Positions 9,996 through 18,337 of a stretch of 64,000 nt of DNA are shown here, in pieces. The stretch is from a virus. The DNA is taken from positions 1 through 64,000 of IMG/VR virus record IMGVR_UViG_3300045996_001561; one strand, given 5' to 3'. Below the pieces are notes generated by a model. That model saw only the letters and a list, made by a program, of their open reading frames with translations, was not told the DNA's origin and made no database searches. The number at the start of each line of letters is the position of its first letter. Position 1 is the stretch's first letter. The position numbers and the translations under genes are program-made.

Positions 9996-10584
9996 AGATC
10001 CGGCTGAACTCGGTCAAATCGTGAAGCGCGATGCTCCCGACCCAGGCTTCCTTCTCCGGATCCTTCACGTCCTCTTTCCGCATGACCAGCCGTGGCTCGA
10101 TGAACCCGGCCACCCCATAGGCATAGCCGACTTCACGCAACCGGGTCAGCGACTGCTCCATGCGGAGCCGAGAGCCGCCCCTGTTGGCGTTTCCGCGCTG
10201 ATTGCCTGACCCGGCGAAGAAGAGGCGCTGCACGATATCGCGCACTTCCACCGGGACGGAATTGATCAGCGATCGGTCGGTCAGGTTGATGATGCGAACC
10301 CGGGCAAAGAGGGAACCCGGCTCTCCGACGTTGATGCTCGTCTGATGGAGGGCAAACCGGAACTCGGGGAATTCCTCCCCATGCTCGTCGGCCCACTTGT
10401 TGAGCATCGCGGCGGTGACTTGCTTGGGCGCGGCCGACTCGTAGTCGACGTCGTCGGCGGTGTCGATGATATCGATCCCGGCAAACTCGTCAGGGGGTGG
10501 CAGGAGTTTGGATTTCCCTGCTGTGAAATCGACCTCAGCCGTCTTTGGTTCCTGCGCGACGTCTTCTGCAACTGCGTCTACCAC
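9943..10584 (-). CDS. Tail assembly chaperone, upstream frame (G-type)
   Basis: A 213-residue protein between the tail tube gene and the tape measure. It has an acidic N-terminus, a middle segment FPEFRFALHQTSINVGEPGS and a basic region rich in Arg/Asn (GSGNQRGNANRGGSRLRM). Its 3' end overlaps the next frame, and just before its TGA the codons CGA TTT TCT offer a TTT-T run where a +1 slip would fuse it to the downstream frame. This gene order and overlap are characteristic of siphovirus tail chaperones; sequence similarity alone would not name it. Confidence 0.7.
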   Translation of the reverse strand: MVDAVAEDVAQEPKTAEVDFTAGKSKLLPPPDEFAGIDIIDTADDVDYESAAPKQVTAAMLNKWADEHGEEFPEFRFALHQTSINVGEPGSLFARVRIINLTDRSLINSVPVEVRDIVQRLFFAGSGNQRGNANRGGSRLRMEQSLTRLREVGYAYGVAGFIEPRLVMRKEDVKDPEKEAWVGSIALHDLTEFSRICEGDDQLAARRLERFSE

Positions 10585-10624
10585 GATGCGCTCCTTCAGG
10601 GGCTTATCCCCCGATATGCGCTCA

Positions 10625-10651
10625 GGTACGGGGCCGACCTGACCCCGTACC
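10625..10651 (-). terminator. Hairpin after tail tube gene
   Basis: A perfect 9-bp stem GGTACGGGG/CCCCGTACC with a 9-base loop sits between the tail tube gene and the chaperones. No T-run follows on the minus strand. It may attenuate transcription or stabilise the 3' end of the highly expressed tail tube message rather than terminate fully. Confidence 0.6.
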
Positions 10652-10669
10652 GTTTGAGCCTCAGTCAGC

Positions 10670-11206
10670 CTACGCGATGGCCGTTAGGGTCGCGTAGTTC
10701 TGCCGCTTGAGCAGCATGCCTGAGCCGTTGGCAATCGCCTCAAACTCAAACTCAGGCGTCGACCACTCGTCGATGGTCAGCGTCTCGTTCGGGCCTCCCG
10801 TCACGAGCGCCTTGTAGATGGTAATCCGATAGGCTGATCCGTTCGCGTCGGCCGATGCCGCCTGACCAACGATCTGGAAGTAGCGGGCAGGAGCCGCCGA
10901 TGCCTCTTCCAGGGTCGTGATCTCGGTGGCTCCGGTTCCCGATGTGGTGGTTGACCCACCGATCATCGCCGCGATGGCGGCAAGGTTGATCTTGGCAACC
11001 CGGATCGTACCGGCCACGGTCTTGGGGTTACGGACGAGAGCGATGGCCTGGTTGTCACCGCGAAGCTCGTCCGAGTCGGATTCCACCGACCACTCTAGGG
11101 ACTGCGCCCCCGGAACGTCGACCTTGGTGCCGGGGGTGCCTGCGGCATCCAGCACATAGACTGCAAGGTCGTCTAATCCTCGGGGGATCTCACCAAAGTT
11201 CGGCAT
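10670..11206 (-). CDS. Major tail tube protein
   Basis: A 178-residue Ala/Thr/Gly-rich beta protein with no Cys, of typical tail-tube size. It starts MPNFGEIPRGLDDLAVYVLD and contains GAQSLEWSVESDSDELRGDN and ITIYKALVTGGPNETLTIDE, the kind of pattern seen in siphovirus tube subunits. It sits directly upstream of the chaperone pair and is followed by a strong hairpin, as expected for an abundant structural gene. It should polymerise around the tape measure as hexameric rings. The assignment rests mainly on position, size and composition. Confidence 0.8.
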   Translation of the reverse strand: MPNFGEIPRGLDDLAVYVLDAAGTPGTKVDVPGAQSLEWSVESDSDELRGDNQAIALVRNPKTVAGTIRVAKINLAAIAAMIGGSTTTSGTGATEITTLEEASAAPARYFQIVGQAASADANGSAYRITIYKALVTGGPNETLTIDEWSTPEFEFEAIANGSGMLLKRQNYATLTAIA

Positions 11207-11212
11207 GATCGC

Positions 11213-11440
11213 TTACCCTTTCTGCTCCGCACTGCGCGGAACGAACTCGGTTTGATCTTTCAGCACCTTGCGTGCCCAAAGATCAATAACGATGTAAGCG
11301 CGTCCCCGGTCTTTGCAGTCCCGGCTGCGGTCGCGGATGCGCAGGAAGCGGGGAGGGTTCCCCAGCAGCGCAAACCGCACCGACTCGCGTTTCTTACCCG
11401 ACTCGAAATGAGTCCACCCACTTCGGCTATCGGTAGACAT
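11213..11440 (-). CDS. Small basic protein in the neck/tail module
   Basis: A 75-residue Arg/Lys-rich protein (MSTDSRSGWTHFESGKKRES) between the tail tube gene and a putative connector gene, overlapping the upstream gene by 14 bases. I recognise no domain. Its placement inside the virion operon suggests a minor structural or assembly role. Confidence 0.6.
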   Translation of the reverse strand: MSTDSRSGWTHFESGKKRESVRFALLGNPPRFLRIRDRSRDCKDRGRAYIVIDLWARKVLKDQTEFVPRSAEQKG

Positions 11441-11822
11441 CGACGAGGTTCCCCTCGATGGGTTCCCCGACCTCTAGGATACGCGGATCCGGACGAATGA
11501 TCCCCTCATCCTCGATCCCCGGCCACCAGCGTCGGAACTGATGCCCCGAACCCGGGTCGCCCAGGATGATATCCACATCCTCGTCGTCCACAGGTGTCAC
11601 GAACGTGTCTGGCCCCCACGTGTAGGCGCGAGACAGACCCGGAAAGTAATCCGGATCGACCACGCGCTTCGTGATGCCCTTGACCCGTTGCGTCCGCTGG
11701 ATATCGGCCGAGCGCACGACCGTTGCCGCCATCGGATGGATCTCGCCCATCTGAATGCGGAACTTCGTGACCTCGTCGAGAACCTCGGGGTCGCCCACCC
11801 ACTCGATGTCCACCGTTGCCAT
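11427..11822 (-). CDS. Hypothetical protein of the head-tail joining module
   Basis: A 131-residue acidic protein containing VTKFRIQMGEIHPMAATVVR and several Pro/Asp turns near the C-terminus. No domain is recognised. It lies 15 bases downstream of the next gene and overlaps the gene after it, so it is translated with the structural set. A tail-tip, tail-terminator or stopper accessory role is possible but unproven. Confidence 0.65.
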   Translation of the reverse strand: MATVDIEWVGDPEVLDEVTKFRIQMGEIHPMAATVVRSADIQRTQRVKGITKRVVDPDYFPGLSRAYTWGPDTFVTPVDDEDVDIILGDPGSGHQFRRWWPGIEDEGIIRPDPRILEVGEPIEGNLVDVYR

Positions 11823-11836
11823 GCCCGCTCTCCGGT

Positions 11837-12244
11837 TTAGGTGGTGGCTCTTGCCCCGCCACCCGTACGGGTCGCCGTGCCACCTGTGGTGGCCCCAGCG
11901 CCGCCACCTGTGTCGGCCCGGTCACCCGCTGCCGATGCGACAGCGCTCGTTGCACCCCCGGCCTCAGCCACTTCGGCCAGGGTCACGGGTCGGGCGATCT
12001 TGAACTCGTCGGGCTGGTCGCGCATCTCCACCTGACCTGTTGCCAGATTGGTCACGATGCGACCGTCCCAGGAGACGCTCAACTCGCCATTCGCCACTGC
12101 CAGTTCCTCGTCGGTCGCCTTGTAGACATCGGGATCCCTGTCGGGATTGAACGTCCACCCGGCCGGAAGCTGCTCTCCCCGGCCGAGGCGTGCCCGCATC
12201 TCCGCGACCTCCGACGTGTCCTTGTCGGCGTCTCGCTTCGCCAT
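11837..12244 (-). CDS. Hypothetical virion-module protein with Gly/Thr-rich tail
   Basis: A 135-residue protein. The first half is charged (MAKRDADKDTSEVAEMRARL) and holds LPAGWTFNPDRDPDVYKATD. The last 35 residues are low-complexity Gly/Ala/Thr (GGGAGATTGGTATRTGGG). A disordered C-terminus of this kind is seen in minor structural or assembly proteins. No family is recognised. Confidence 0.65.
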   Translation of the reverse strand: MAKRDADKDTSEVAEMRARLGRGEQLPAGWTFNPDRDPDVYKATDEELAVANGELSVSWDGRIVTNLATGQVEMRDQPDEFKIARPVTLAEVAEAGGATSAVASAAGDRADTGGGAGATTGGTATRTGGGARATT

Positions 12245-12256
12245 GATCTCGACCTC

Positions 12257-12745
12257 CTAAACGGCGGGACGCACGAACGTCCCCTGAATCCGCCAGATCG
12301 TGAACACACGACCCGCATAGCCAAAGTCATCGCCGTCTCTGATGGGTTGACGCTCAAGGATGACGAACTGTATGCCACTGCCGTTCGGGTGCGGGTAGGA
12401 GACTCCGCGCCGAAATCTGGCGTGCAATCGCTCGTCAAGCAGCTTGATCGCGTCAATGCCAGTCGGGGTATCGATGACCCAGCCATACACCAGCGGGAAA
12501 CCCACAAACCCGTTTAGGGCAGCACCGCCTGGAGAAGGGTCATCACCCCCGTCAATGACGGAGATCGTATTTTTCAGTTTACCAGACTGCGTCGGACTCT
12601 CTGCCGACGTGTAGAACGCCTGGGGTGTCGACCCCGGGCCAGTTCCGATTTTGGGAAGCTGGGTCAGCACGCCCCCGTTGAATGGCGTGGGTGTGAGCGT
12701 CTCCGGTGGGCTTGCCAAAACATCAGCAATGATGGTGTGCAGCAT
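12257..12745 (-). CDS. Probable tail terminator / tail completion protein
   Basis: A 162-residue protein starting MLHTIIADVLASPPETLT, with a central beta region and FVGFPLVYGWVIDTPTGID. It is immediately downstream of an HK97 gp10-like gene (shared base at 12745), the usual position of the tail terminator that caps the tube and joins it to the head. Length fits that family. The assignment is by gene order, not by a motif I can identify. Confidence 0.55.
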   Translation of the reverse strand: MLHTIIADVLASPPETLTPTPFNGGVLTQLPKIGTGPGSTPQAFYTSAESPTQSGKLKNTISVIDGGDDPSPGGAALNGFVGFPLVYGWVIDTPTGIDAIKLLDERLHARFRRGVSYPHPNGSGIQFVILERQPIRDGDDFGYAGRVFTIWRIQGTFVRPAV

Positions 12746-13143
12746 TATCCGGATCCCGCGATATCGTCCATGATCTGCCGCGTCTTGCCGTAGTGTGCCT
12801 CCAGGGCCGGGCGAATAATGGGATAAGGCGACATGAAGCGCGTCCCAAGCTCTAGAAACGGGCCATAGAACACGGTGTGGAAGGCCGAGAGGGTGACGGC
12901 TCCCTTCCCCGTGATATTGGCGTTCGAACTGAGACCATTCCGCGCATCCGTCGTCCGGTCAGTCCAGGGCGCATTGTCTTTCATGTAGGAGAGCAGTTCA
13001 TCCCGCAACGCACTCATGCGGCCGAGAAGCTCAGGCTCCATCGCATCGGCCCGCCGCTTGCACTCCGCAGACATGCCGGACGGCGGACGAATCCAGATGA
13101 AGCTGACCATGCCCGCACGGCCAACGCCCTGTCTTATCGGCAT
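12745..13143 (-). CDS. HK97 gp10-like tail component
   Basis: A 132-residue protein. The central DELLSYMKDNAPWTDRTTDA and the C-terminal FLELGTRFMSPYPIIRPALE match the HK97 gp10 / tail-component family, in which an amphipathic N-terminal helix is followed by the hallmark leading to a P-I-I-R-P-A-L motif. It acts at the head-tail interface during tail joining. It overlaps the small gene upstream by 10 bases. Confidence 0.85.
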   Translation of the reverse strand: MPIRQGVGRAGMVSFIWIRPPSGMSAECKRRADAMEPELLGRMSALRDELLSYMKDNAPWTDRTTDARNGLSSNANITGKGAVTLSAFHTVFYGPFLELGTRFMSPYPIIRPALEAHYGKTRQIMDDIAGSG

Positions 13144-13298
13144 GATCGTCGCACCACCACGTTGTAGACCTCGTATCCACGATCATTGCGCGCCCGTCGC
13201 ATGCGGTGAGCAATCCGGATCCGACGCTTCCGCATGCGCTCGACCTCTCGCAGACCCCTGATGATCTTCACGCGGTCGATGGCGTCGTAGTCGCTCAC
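13134..13298 (-). CDS. Small basic protein, 54 residues
   Basis: A GTG start at 13298 shares one base with the upstream stop (TAGTG) and the gene ends at a TAA at 13134, 10 bases inside the next gene. The product is strongly basic (VERMRKRRIRIAHRMRRARN), probably nucleic-acid or capsid associated. It exactly fills what would otherwise be a 154-base gap in a tightly packed operon, which supports it being real. Function unknown. Confidence 0.7.
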   Translation of the reverse strand: MSDYDAIDRVKIIRGLREVERMRKRRIRIAHRMRRARNDRGYEVYNVVVRRSCR

Positions 13299-13939
13299 TA
13301 CGTTCCCTCGCCAATATTGGTGCTAAAGATGGCCTCGCGCCGATCGGTTGGATCGGGCGGAACCCACGTCACAATCGCATCGACGCCACCGAGGAAGAAG
13401 CTATCCCCCTGCTGGACGTCAAGCTGCTCGTTCCCCGTGGGGGAGAAGATCCACCCGAACTGCCGAACGGCCACACCACCGAGGCGGTCGGGCTGGTTGC
13501 GACTCCATGCCACCTGTACCAGTTGTGGCGGGAGAATCTCCCAATCCTGAATATCGTGCCGCCATCGCCGCAGGGTGATGAACTGCGCCCCCACGGCCGA
13601 GATGGGTCGTGCGGCCATTGCCCGCTTGAATGAGGCGTAGGTTTCGCTGAGATTGCCGCCACCGACCGTCCACACGTTGCCTCGCGCATGGACGCGGTCA
13701 CCAATACGAATCGGCGTCGAGAGATCCATATGGATCTCCACGAACTCGACCGTCGCGGCCGAGGCGTCGGTCGGGTCGGCAGGCGTGGATGGGGTGATAC
13801 GGTGGTGGATGGCGCAGCGCACCTGACCGATCTGCTTCCATCCGTACCCATCGTTCCGATAGATATCAGCCATGTCCCGAAAGGAGGCCGAGGCAAGCCC
13901 CTGCATCAGTCGGGTCGGCCAGGGGTTGATCGCTCTCAT
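13298..13939 (-). CDS. Head-tail connector / head closure protein
   Basis: A 213-residue protein. It has a short N-terminal helix, a middle region with two beta clusters (FVEIHMDLSTPIRIGDRVHA, GNVWTVGGGNLSETYASFKR), and a C-terminal beta segment. Position between the adaptor gene and the gp10-like gene is that of a stopper/head-closure protein that seals the portal after packaging. The phrase IRIGDRV-HARGNVWTVGG resembles the barrel seen in stopper proteins; this is family-level inference. Confidence 0.6.
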   Translation of the reverse strand: MRAINPWPTRLMQGLASASFRDMADIYRNDGYGWKQIGQVRCAIHHRITPSTPADPTDASAATVEFVEIHMDLSTPIRIGDRVHARGNVWTVGGGNLSETYASFKRAMAARPISAVGAQFITLRRWRHDIQDWEILPPQLVQVAWSRNQPDRLGGVAVRQFGWIFSPTGNEQLDVQQGDSFFLGGVDAIVTWVPPDPTDRREAIFSTNIGEGT

Positions 13940-14358
13940 CCCCGCTGCCCGGAGACGGTCGTAATGAAGATGGGTGCGGTTACCGCGATATCAGGGGCGA
14001 GACTCGGGAGGTAGGCCAGAACGTGGCTAAAGGCGTCGTTCTGCAATCGTGCCGACCGAGTTGTGGGATCTTCCGCATAGAGGAACGTTGCCGAGTGACC
14101 GGCCATATTCGCCTGTCGCGTTTGCGGTACCACCACGGAGAGGTACGATGCCGTCTGCAGGACGATCGCCTCATGCACATGCTCCAGTTCCGCTCCCACG
14201 CGCGTGGGAGCCAATGGATCGAGTGCCGTAATCCAGGCTTCCGCCCTCCCGAGATAGATCGACGACGCGATCACTTCTGCTGGCAACGCTTCCGGTGCCA
14301 GCATCGGATCGACGGCTGCCCGAATGTCGTCGTACCGCTCGGGAGGGAGGATCGCCAT
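13936..14358 (-). CDS. Head-tail adaptor protein
   Basis: A 140-residue, mostly helical protein (YDDIRAAVDPMLAPEALPAE, IYLGRAEAWITALDP, VHEAIVLQTASYLSVVVPQ) in the position of the connector adaptor that docks below the portal. It overlaps the downstream gene by four bases (ATGA). Helical content and length fit the gp6/gp15 adaptor families; no diagnostic motif is visible. Confidence 0.6.
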   Translation of the reverse strand: MAILPPERYDDIRAAVDPMLAPEALPAEVIASSIYLGRAEAWITALDPLAPTRVGAELEHVHEAIVLQTASYLSVVVPQTRQANMAGHSATFLYAEDPTTRSARLQNDAFSHVLAYLPSLAPDIAVTAPIFITTVSGQRG

Positions 14359-14360
14359 GA

Positions 14361-14843
14361 CTACCCCTTGGCTGCCGCCTTGTCGGCCTCAGCCTGCGCC
14401 TTCTGCGCGTTCGCCTCGTTCTGCTCCTGGGCAACCCGAAGCTGCTCCCGAACCTCGGCAAGCTGGACGGAAAGCTCGTCCTGCTGCCGCGAGATCTTGT
14501 CGTAGTCACCCTGGAAGGAAATCTCCCCCCGGGTCGGCATTGCGCCCTCACCGACCACAAGCGGGGCTTCGACGCGCGGCGTACCGTCGATCTTCTGCTG
14601 GGCCATCTCGTCGGCCCGCTTGATCTCGTCCTTGTCTGCGTCATCGGCCTCTTCCAGCCAATTCTCCCGCAGACGTGACATCACGTACGCCGTACGACCA
14701 ACCTTTGCTACCAGATCGCCCGCCACGATCACCGATCCACCCGGGTGCAGGGGGTCGATTTCGTGCAGGGCAACCCGGTTATCGTCGAGGGCAGAACGGA
14801 CGTAGAGGAACTCCCGGTCGTCCTGCGCCGCCTTCTTCGCCAT
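14361..14843 (-). CDS. Coiled-coil structural/assembly protein
   Basis: A 160-residue protein beginning MAKKAAQDDREFLYVRS. The N-terminal half is beta-like (HEIDPLHPGGSVIVAGDLVA). The C-terminal half is a long Gln/Ala/Glu-rich coiled coil (QQDELSVQLAEVREQLRVAQ) ending in Lys/Ala. It directly follows the major capsid gene and its terminator hairpin. It may be a minor head protein or head-fibre component. Confidence 0.65.
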   Translation of the reverse strand: MAKKAAQDDREFLYVRSALDDNRVALHEIDPLHPGGSVIVAGDLVAKVGRTAYVMSRLRENWLEEADDADKDEIKRADEMAQQKIDGTPRVEAPLVVGEGAMPTRGEISFQGDYDKISRQQDELSVQLAEVREQLRVAQEQNEANAQKAQAEADKAAAKG

Positions 14844-14875
14844 GATTGCTCTCCTTACACCGCGATAGGTGTCAA

Positions 14876-14903
14876 GAACGGGGGAACGTCGTCCCCCCGT
14901 TCG
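14876..14903 (-). terminator. Hairpin after major capsid gene
   Basis: The stem GAACGGGGG/CCCCCGTTC with a short loop lies one base beyond the capsid stop codon and is followed on the minus strand by TTGACACC. It is a likely attenuator that lets capsid mRNA accumulate above downstream connector genes. Confidence 0.7.
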
Positions 14904-16130
14904 TTAGGCCATCGTCCAGGTCTTGTTAGCGTTCTGGTCGAGAAGGGCAAAGCCGTCGTTCTCGGTGAACACCATCAATTCCGTCTGCCGCTCGATGAAC
15001 CGGGTCGTCTCCTGAATATCGGATCCCGCCTCGGTGATGCGCTCCAGCGCCCAACGCGCGTCGATACCGAGGTAGACGCCAGCGCCGACCGCATCTGTCT
15101 GGCCCAGCAGCACGCGGGCACCGTAGCGGTTCTGCATCGGTACCAGGGCACCAAAGCCATTCTCGTCCTGCACGGAGATCAGGAGCGGGTTGGCATTCGG
15201 CATGGCCAGCAACTGCAGATTGGTCAGTTCCGCCTCGCGGGCGAAGATGTGCGTCAGGACGTAGGGATCCTTGAACTTCGCCTTGAAGGCCAGGAGTCCC
15301 TTGATCGTGGGCACCGCGCCGGTGTCCAGCGTCGACTGGTTGAAGTTGTCGGCCGAGGTTCCCACGTTGCCGTCGCCGTTCAGGAGAACGTCAATGGCCT
15401 GAGCAACCCGGTCGGCCTCAACCTGCAACGCCGCCTTGGCGACGAAGATCCCGACCTTGTCGATGGGCACGCGCCGGATCGCCTCGTAGGAGATCTCGAT
15501 GCCCCGCCCATACTTGTAGAGCCGAACCAGTTGTTCGCTGGTTTCGATCTTCGCCCGAGGAATATCGGCCGTCTCACCGATACGCAGCAGGCGCACGTCC
15601 GCAGCAGCGGGGTCGTTGAGATAGGCGCGTCGGTAGACGTCGCCATCGATCTGGCTCTGGAAGGCCAGGAGATCGGAGAGCGCGATCCCCGGGGTCAGCG
15701 TCTGGGAGTACAACCCCCCGGAGGCTTCCACGTAGGGGCGCTGCAGCGACCCGATGACCGACTCACCCGACTCGATCACGCGGCGCTGTGGTACCTGTGG
15801 GACGTACCCATCGGCCCGCGCCTCACGATAGACCCGGTTCATCCACTCCGGAAGGAGGGCGCGACCCGTGTCATCCTCGTAGATATCCTCAACCCGGTCG
15901 GCCCAGATGCCTTCCCGGGGTGAGCTGCGGAAGCGGAACCCTGACGCCTGCAGCACGCGGCCAAAGGCGTTGAGCTTGCGATCCTCACCATCCCACTGAT
16001 GCGAGGGATCCTCGTCCTCAAGGAATTGGGTGAGGGTCTTTTTCTCGGTTGCCGCCTCACGGTAATAGACCGGGAGGTTCTTCAGAATCTCTCCGGGCCG
16101 CTCCCGAAAGTTGGAAACGTTCAGTCTCAT
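14904..16130 (-). CDS. Major capsid protein (HK97 fold)
   Basis: A 408-residue protein, the right length for an HK97-fold capsid subunit, located downstream of the protease and decoration genes. The N-terminal 100 residues are charged and helical (EAATEKKTLTQFLEDEDPSH), as in a delta-domain or N-arm. The core contains IETSEQLVRLYKYGRGIEIS, KVGIFVAKAALQVEADRVAQ and VLLGQTDAVGAGVYLGIDAR, typical of the A-domain and P-domain spine helix. The mapped order protease - decoration - capsid - connectors is standard. A dedicated terminator follows. Confidence 0.9.
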   Translation of the reverse strand: MRLNVSNFRERPGEILKNLPVYYREAATEKKTLTQFLEDEDPSHQWDGEDRKLNAFGRVLQASGFRFRSSPREGIWADRVEDIYEDDTGRALLPEWMNRVYREARADGYVPQVPQRRVIESGESVIGSLQRPYVEASGGLYSQTLTPGIALSDLLAFQSQIDGDVYRRAYLNDPAAADVRLLRIGETADIPRAKIETSEQLVRLYKYGRGIEISYEAIRRVPIDKVGIFVAKAALQVEADRVAQAIDVLLNGDGNVGTSADNFNQSTLDTGAVPTIKGLLAFKAKFKDPYVLTHIFAREAELTNLQLLAMPNANPLLISVQDENGFGALVPMQNRYGARVLLGQTDAVGAGVYLGIDARWALERITEAGSDIQETTRFIERQTELMVFTENDGFALLDQNANKTWTMA

Positions 16131-16178
16131 GATGTAGCCCTCCGCGACTCGCGGTCGCGCCGTTAGCCCTTCAGGCTC

Positions 16179-16622
16179 TTATGCGCCGAGGTAGACGCTG
16201 ATCGCGGTCGACACCGCGTCATCCTCAACCCGGTGCCGACCGGCCAGCGCCGTGGTGCCGGATGTGCCAGCAGCGGGGCCAATGTAGCCACGCGCCGAGG
16301 CAGGCCCAAGCGCGCCCACGATGCGATCGCCGCGCACGACGTCAACCGCGTCACCCTGGGGGAGCTTGCACTCGCCCTCGGTCTGGACAACCACGGAGCC
16401 GTCGCCCTCGACGTGATCGAGGCGTCCGAGGATGGCCTGCCCTGCGGCCGACAGTTCCACGGCATCCTGCGTCCCGACAACGTGCGACACGGCACGACCG
16501 GCAACGGCCGATCCATTGGCTGCCGTGGCGTCAAAAACAATCGTCGACCCATCGGCCTTGAAGGTTTCGGCGCGATAGCCAATCCCGTCCCGAGGGCCAG
16601 TGATCAATCTCGGATTCGCCAT
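16179..16622 (-). CDS. Capsid decoration/stabilisation protein
   Basis: A 147-residue small beta protein rich in Ala/Gly/Val, with FKADGSTIVFDATAANGSAV and CKLPQGDAVDVVRGDRIVGA. It lies between the prohead protease and the major capsid gene, where siphoviruses encode decoration or head-fibre-base proteins that bind the outside of the expanded capsid. The name is inferred from order, size and beta content. Confidence 0.7.
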   Translation of the reverse strand: MANPRLITGPRDGIGYRAETFKADGSTIVFDATAANGSAVAGRAVSHVVGTQDAVELSAAGQAILGRLDHVEGDGSVVVQTEGECKLPQGDAVDVVRGDRIVGALGPASARGYIGPAAGTSGTTALAGRHRVEDDAVSTAISVYLGA

Positions 16623-16656
16623 GATGGTACTCCCTCACACCCGGAAACCGGGGTGT

Positions 16657-18141
16657 CTATCCGATCAGGTGGGCGGGCGTGCGTCCGCGCTTGCGGGCCG
16701 GTCGATCGGCAGGCGTCTCTGGCTCTTCCTCGCTCGTGACCACATCGCGCGTGGCGCGACCGGCCTCAAAGGGGGAACGCTCGTCCAGATCCGCAATCAT
16801 GCGCTTGACGCCGTCGATATCCTCAACGGCCGCATAGCGCCGAAACCGCTTCTGCTCCGCTTCCGCCGCATGTGCGCCGTAGACGCGCACGACTGCCGCG
16901 TCGAGGTCTTTGAGCAACCCCTCGCGGAAGTCCCGCCCATCCTTGGCCTCGCGCTCAAGACTCTCCAACCGCTCGTTCTGCTCCAGAACGGAGGTTGCGA
17001 GAGACTCGATGCACTCGTAGGGATCCTCGCCAAGCTCGATCCCCTTGTCGCGGAACGAGACCCGGAGCCGCTCCATCGGATCCTGCTCGACCGCCGAGGA
17101 CGCCTTTGCGCGATCCTCCCGACTGAGATTGATGACCGTGGCCCGCTTGGTGACCGGAGCCGGGTTCGCTCCCTCACCCTGGTCGGCACCCCGCTCTTCA
17201 GCGTTCGGCTCGACAACCTCGGCCTCGGTATCATCGACAACGGTCGCCTTGGTGGTTCGTGCGCTCATGATGTTGAGATCCCTTTCCACCGCGTAGACGC
17301 GGCCCTCCGGTGCGATCCGCACCCGATACGTGTTCTCAAGGATTTGGCGATCCAGATCCGATAGCTCGCCTCGGGCTGAGGCAATACGGGCCATGTCAAC
17401 AGCGACGATCCCCGCCCCCGGGGTCGCGCCGTCATAGACCGTCGAGACCTCGTTGAGGTGACCCTCGTCGATGCGGAAGATGGCAGTGATCTTCTCGACC
17501 TTGCGCCCCTTCTCCACATCGTAGGTGATGCCGGGGTAGTGTGTGCAACGCTCCGGGTCATCCCAATCCAACTCCCACCGCTTCAGGAGGTCGCCGTTGC
17601 AGATGTTGCAGATCATGGCCCCGGGGGTGAATCCGATGCTGACATCGGCGTAGATCCCCGACCGCGCCCCAGCAATGAACTGGTCGCTGGTCATATTGCC
17701 ACATTGCAACCCAGGGATCGTGTAGAAGTCGATCAGGCAGGATCGCTCCTTGGCGGGGCCAATGACCTCTCCCTGCAGGGAGCGACCGAATCCCACCTGA
17801 CCGGCCTCGCCGCCCCCGAAGAAGCCGCTGGTTCCCGCGCCGTTGTGGCTGACCTGAAACTGGACGCCCGGGTCGGTCGCATCGGCCGCGTAGTTGCGAA
17901 GCGATCCGTCCGACATATAGGTGAAGTAGCTGTCGACCTTGGTGTTGCTGGCGCGCACGTTGAAGAAGAAGGGAGTGACCGCATCCTCGCCGTCAAAGAT
18001 ATCGGGATCCGGCGCGCGGCGGCGTACCAGATCCATGAGCGACTCGCGCTCTTTGGCGGTGAGCTTGCTTGCGGCCCGGACATGCAGTGCGCCATGCGCG
18101 CGGTAGACCGCGTTGTCCATTCCCGGTTCGGTTTCTGCCAT
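16657..18141 (-). CDS. Prohead maturation protease with C-terminal scaffold-like region
   Basis: About 494 residues. The N-terminal half looks like an HK97-type serine prohead protease: a HNGAG segment near residue 100, GRSLQGEVIGPAKERSCLID, then SGIYADVSIGF and a downstream ECTHYPG-like block. It also contains a zinc-ribbon-like CNICNGD...CTHYPG insert. The C-terminal half is charged, helical and disordered (EEEPETPADRPARKRGRTPA at the end), as expected for a fused scaffolding domain. I chose ATG 18141 because GGAGG lies 7 bases upstream; an ATG at 18162 is less well placed. The protease cleaves scaffold and capsid N-arms during maturation. Confidence 0.8.
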   Translation of the reverse strand: MAETEPGMDNAVYRAHGALHVRAASKLTAKERESLMDLVRRRAPDPDIFDGEDAVTPFFFNVRASNTKVDSYFTYMSDGSLRNYAADATDPGVQFQVSHNGAGTSGFFGGGEAGQVGFGRSLQGEVIGPAKERSCLIDFYTIPGLQCGNMTSDQFIAGARSGIYADVSIGFTPGAMICNICNGDLLKRWELDWDDPERCTHYPGITYDVEKGRKVEKITAIFRIDEGHLNEVSTVYDGATPGAGIVAVDMARIASARGELSDLDRQILENTYRVRIAPEGRVYAVERDLNIMSARTTKATVVDDTEAEVVEPNAEERGADQGEGANPAPVTKRATVINLSREDRAKASSAVEQDPMERLRVSFRDKGIELGEDPYECIESLATSVLEQNERLESLEREAKDGRDFREGLLKDLDAAVVRVYGAHAAEAEQKRFRRYAAVEDIDGVKRMIADLDERSPFEAGRATRDVVTSEEEPETPADRPARKRGRTPAHLIG

Positions 18142-18337
18142 AGCAAAGCCTCCGAAATCCATGCCGGATCACGGCGGCGGCAGTCGAGTTCCGGACGAAC
18201 GCGGCATCCCGAAGGGGGAACGCTCACGTGTCTGGGGGAGCGGGTTACTCCCTCGACACCTGTCACGCCTCTAAGTGCGGGATACTAGCAGAGGATTTAT
18301 CGCGCTGTCTAGGATGCGTCGGAACGAGGACGCGGGG

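Noticed and set aside
12257-12745. Classification as major tail protein
   Set aside because: The tail tube candidate at 10670 is better placed next to the chaperones; this gene fits a terminator position.
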